Positions 4,921 through 5,117 of a stretch of DNA of 5,117 nt are shown here, piece by piece. Every line of letters begins with the position of its first letter. Position 1 is the stretch's first letter. Origin of the DNA: JALZEG01 sp046263255 (GTDB taxonomy: Bacteria; Actinomycetota; CADDZG01; WHSQ01); contig JBHELD010000016.1 of NCBI GenBank assembly GCA_046263255.1, forward strand, positions 1 to 5,117. Direction: 5' to 3'. The position numbers were made by a program, and so were the translations under genes. The notes under the pieces were generated by a model that worked only from the letters and a program-made list of their open reading frames with translations, searched no databases and was not told where the DNA came from.

Positions 4921-5020
4921 GCCCACAGGGCGGTCCCTTAGGAACACGTCGGCCGCGTCGTTGACGTCGCCCGGCACCAGGTTCCCGCGGGCGAGCAGCG
5001 CGAGGGAAAAGCGAGGGAAC
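4921..5020 (-). pseudogene. Decayed fragment of a PD40/TolB-like beta-propeller protein
   Basis: Bases 4983 to 4921 on the - strand encode NLVPGDVNDAADVFLRDR followed by PVG. This closely fits the repeat unit SNLVPGDTNGxxDVFVRDxxTG that recurs in secreted PD40-type beta-propeller proteins of Actinomycetota and others. In those proteins the unit is preceded by a strand like VAFSSxAS. Here a matching AFPSRCS occurs at 5012-4992 in another frame, implying a frameshift between the two parts. No start codon with ribosome binding site, signal peptide or further repeats are visible, and coding character fades after 4921. I read it as a gene remnant, not a working gene. The family assignment comes from recalled motif resemblance and was not searched. 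Confidence 0.45.
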
Positions 5021-5091
5021 TTCGGGGCCGGCGGCGCGTCACAGCCAGCCGGACGACACTCGTTCTTCGTCCTGAGCTGCGGCTTCACAGA

Positions 5092-5105
5092 GAGCGGGTG
5101 AAGGG
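5092..5105 (-). repeat. Direct repeat at the tRNA-Gly 3' end (partner of 4885-4898)
   Basis: This is the tRNA-resident copy of the exact 14-base repeat. It spans the 3' strand of the T-stem, the acceptor 3' strand, the discriminator base and one base beyond. Identity ends at 5106 in the T-loop and at 5091. Tyrosine integrases commonly use this part of a tRNA gene as the attachment core. Confidence 0.5.
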
Positions 5106-5117
5106 AATCGAACCCTC
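5093..5117 (-). tRNA. tRNA-Gly, 3' part only (gene runs off the right edge)
   Basis: Read on the - strand, GAGGG (5117-5113), the T-loop TTCGATT (5112-5106) and CCCTT (5105-5101) form a five-pair T arm with one G-T wobble. CACCCGC (5100-5094) is the 3' acceptor strand, followed by the discriminator T at 5093. An acceptor of GCGGGTG/CACCCGC with a T discriminator is typical of bacterial tRNA-Gly; the anticodon lies outside the window, so the isoacceptor is unknown. CCA is not encoded: the bases after the acceptor read TCT. The T-loop fits the TTCRANY consensus. Confidence 0.85.

Larger units (their letters stand above)
4784..5092. other. Gene-poor region between tRNA-Gly and the exported protein gene
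   Basis: I find no intact gene in these 309 bases. A 101-codon - strand frame runs through it (5088 to 4783), but its GTG start abuts the tRNA end and has no ribosome binding site. The region holds a degenerate beta-propeller fragment, a copy of the tRNA-Gly 3' end and a GC hairpin, each listed separately. The short inverted repeat CCTCC/GGAGG at 4808-4819 lies upstream of the exported protein gene; no clear promoter hexamers for that gene are visible. Confidence 0.5.

Noticed and set aside
4783..5088. 101-codon - strand gene between the tRNA and the exported protein
   Set aside because: Its GTG start abuts the tRNA with no ribosome binding site, and only one blade-like motif inside is recognisable; treated as a pseudogene fragment instead.
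1..5117. CRISPR arrays, insertion sequences, inteins and riboswitches
   Set aside because: No regularly spaced repeats, transposase motifs, intein splice motifs in dnaB or recognisable riboswitch cores are visible.

Overview
This is a GC-rich chromosomal window with the gene order rpsF-ssb-rpsR-rplI-dnaB. That order, the GTG starts, the zinc-type S18, the Gly-rich SSB linker and an actinobacterial-type LexA box together suggest an Actinomycetota bacterium, perhaps a deep-branching class such as Thermoleophilia. The phylum call is an inference from gene content; no rRNA is present to confirm it.

Layout on the + strand: the 3' end of an unrecognised membrane protein gene (to 229); a promoter-like site and a hairpin-rich leader (283-401); rpsF (S6), ssb, rpsR (S18) and rplI (L9) as a tight cluster (402-1984); a 291-nt pyrimidine-rich gap holding DnaA-box-like words and a LexA/DinR-type palindrome (1985-2275); dnaB (2276-3640); and, abutting the dnaB stop in the same frame, an endonuclease III-type DNA glycosylase (3641-4327) that has no ordinary start codon. 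On the - strand: a small exported protein with one cysteine pair (4343-4783), a gene-poor stretch with a decayed beta-propeller (PD40-type) fragment, and the 3' end of a tRNA-Gly gene running off the right edge (5093-5117).

Functionally the + strand couples translation (S6, S18, L9) to replication and repair: SSB, the replicative helicase and a base-excision-repair glycosylase. S6 and S18 are ribosomal partners and flank ssb. The dnaB upstream region looks wired to replication initiation and DNA damage: a near-consensus DnaA box, a GATAAT -10-like hexamer and a LexA-type operator lie back to back within 25 bp, just before the ribosome binding site.

The most unusual observations are (1) the LexA/DnaA-box arrangement before dnaB, (2) the glycosylase ORF that begins directly behind the dnaB stop and apparently needs a CTG start, and (3) a 14-bp direct repeat of the tRNA-Gly 3' end, 207 bp from the tRNA, bracketing a degenerate coding fragment. 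The third looks like the scar of an element that integrated at the tRNA. No complete novel multi-gene system is visible; most of the window is conserved housekeeping DNA.
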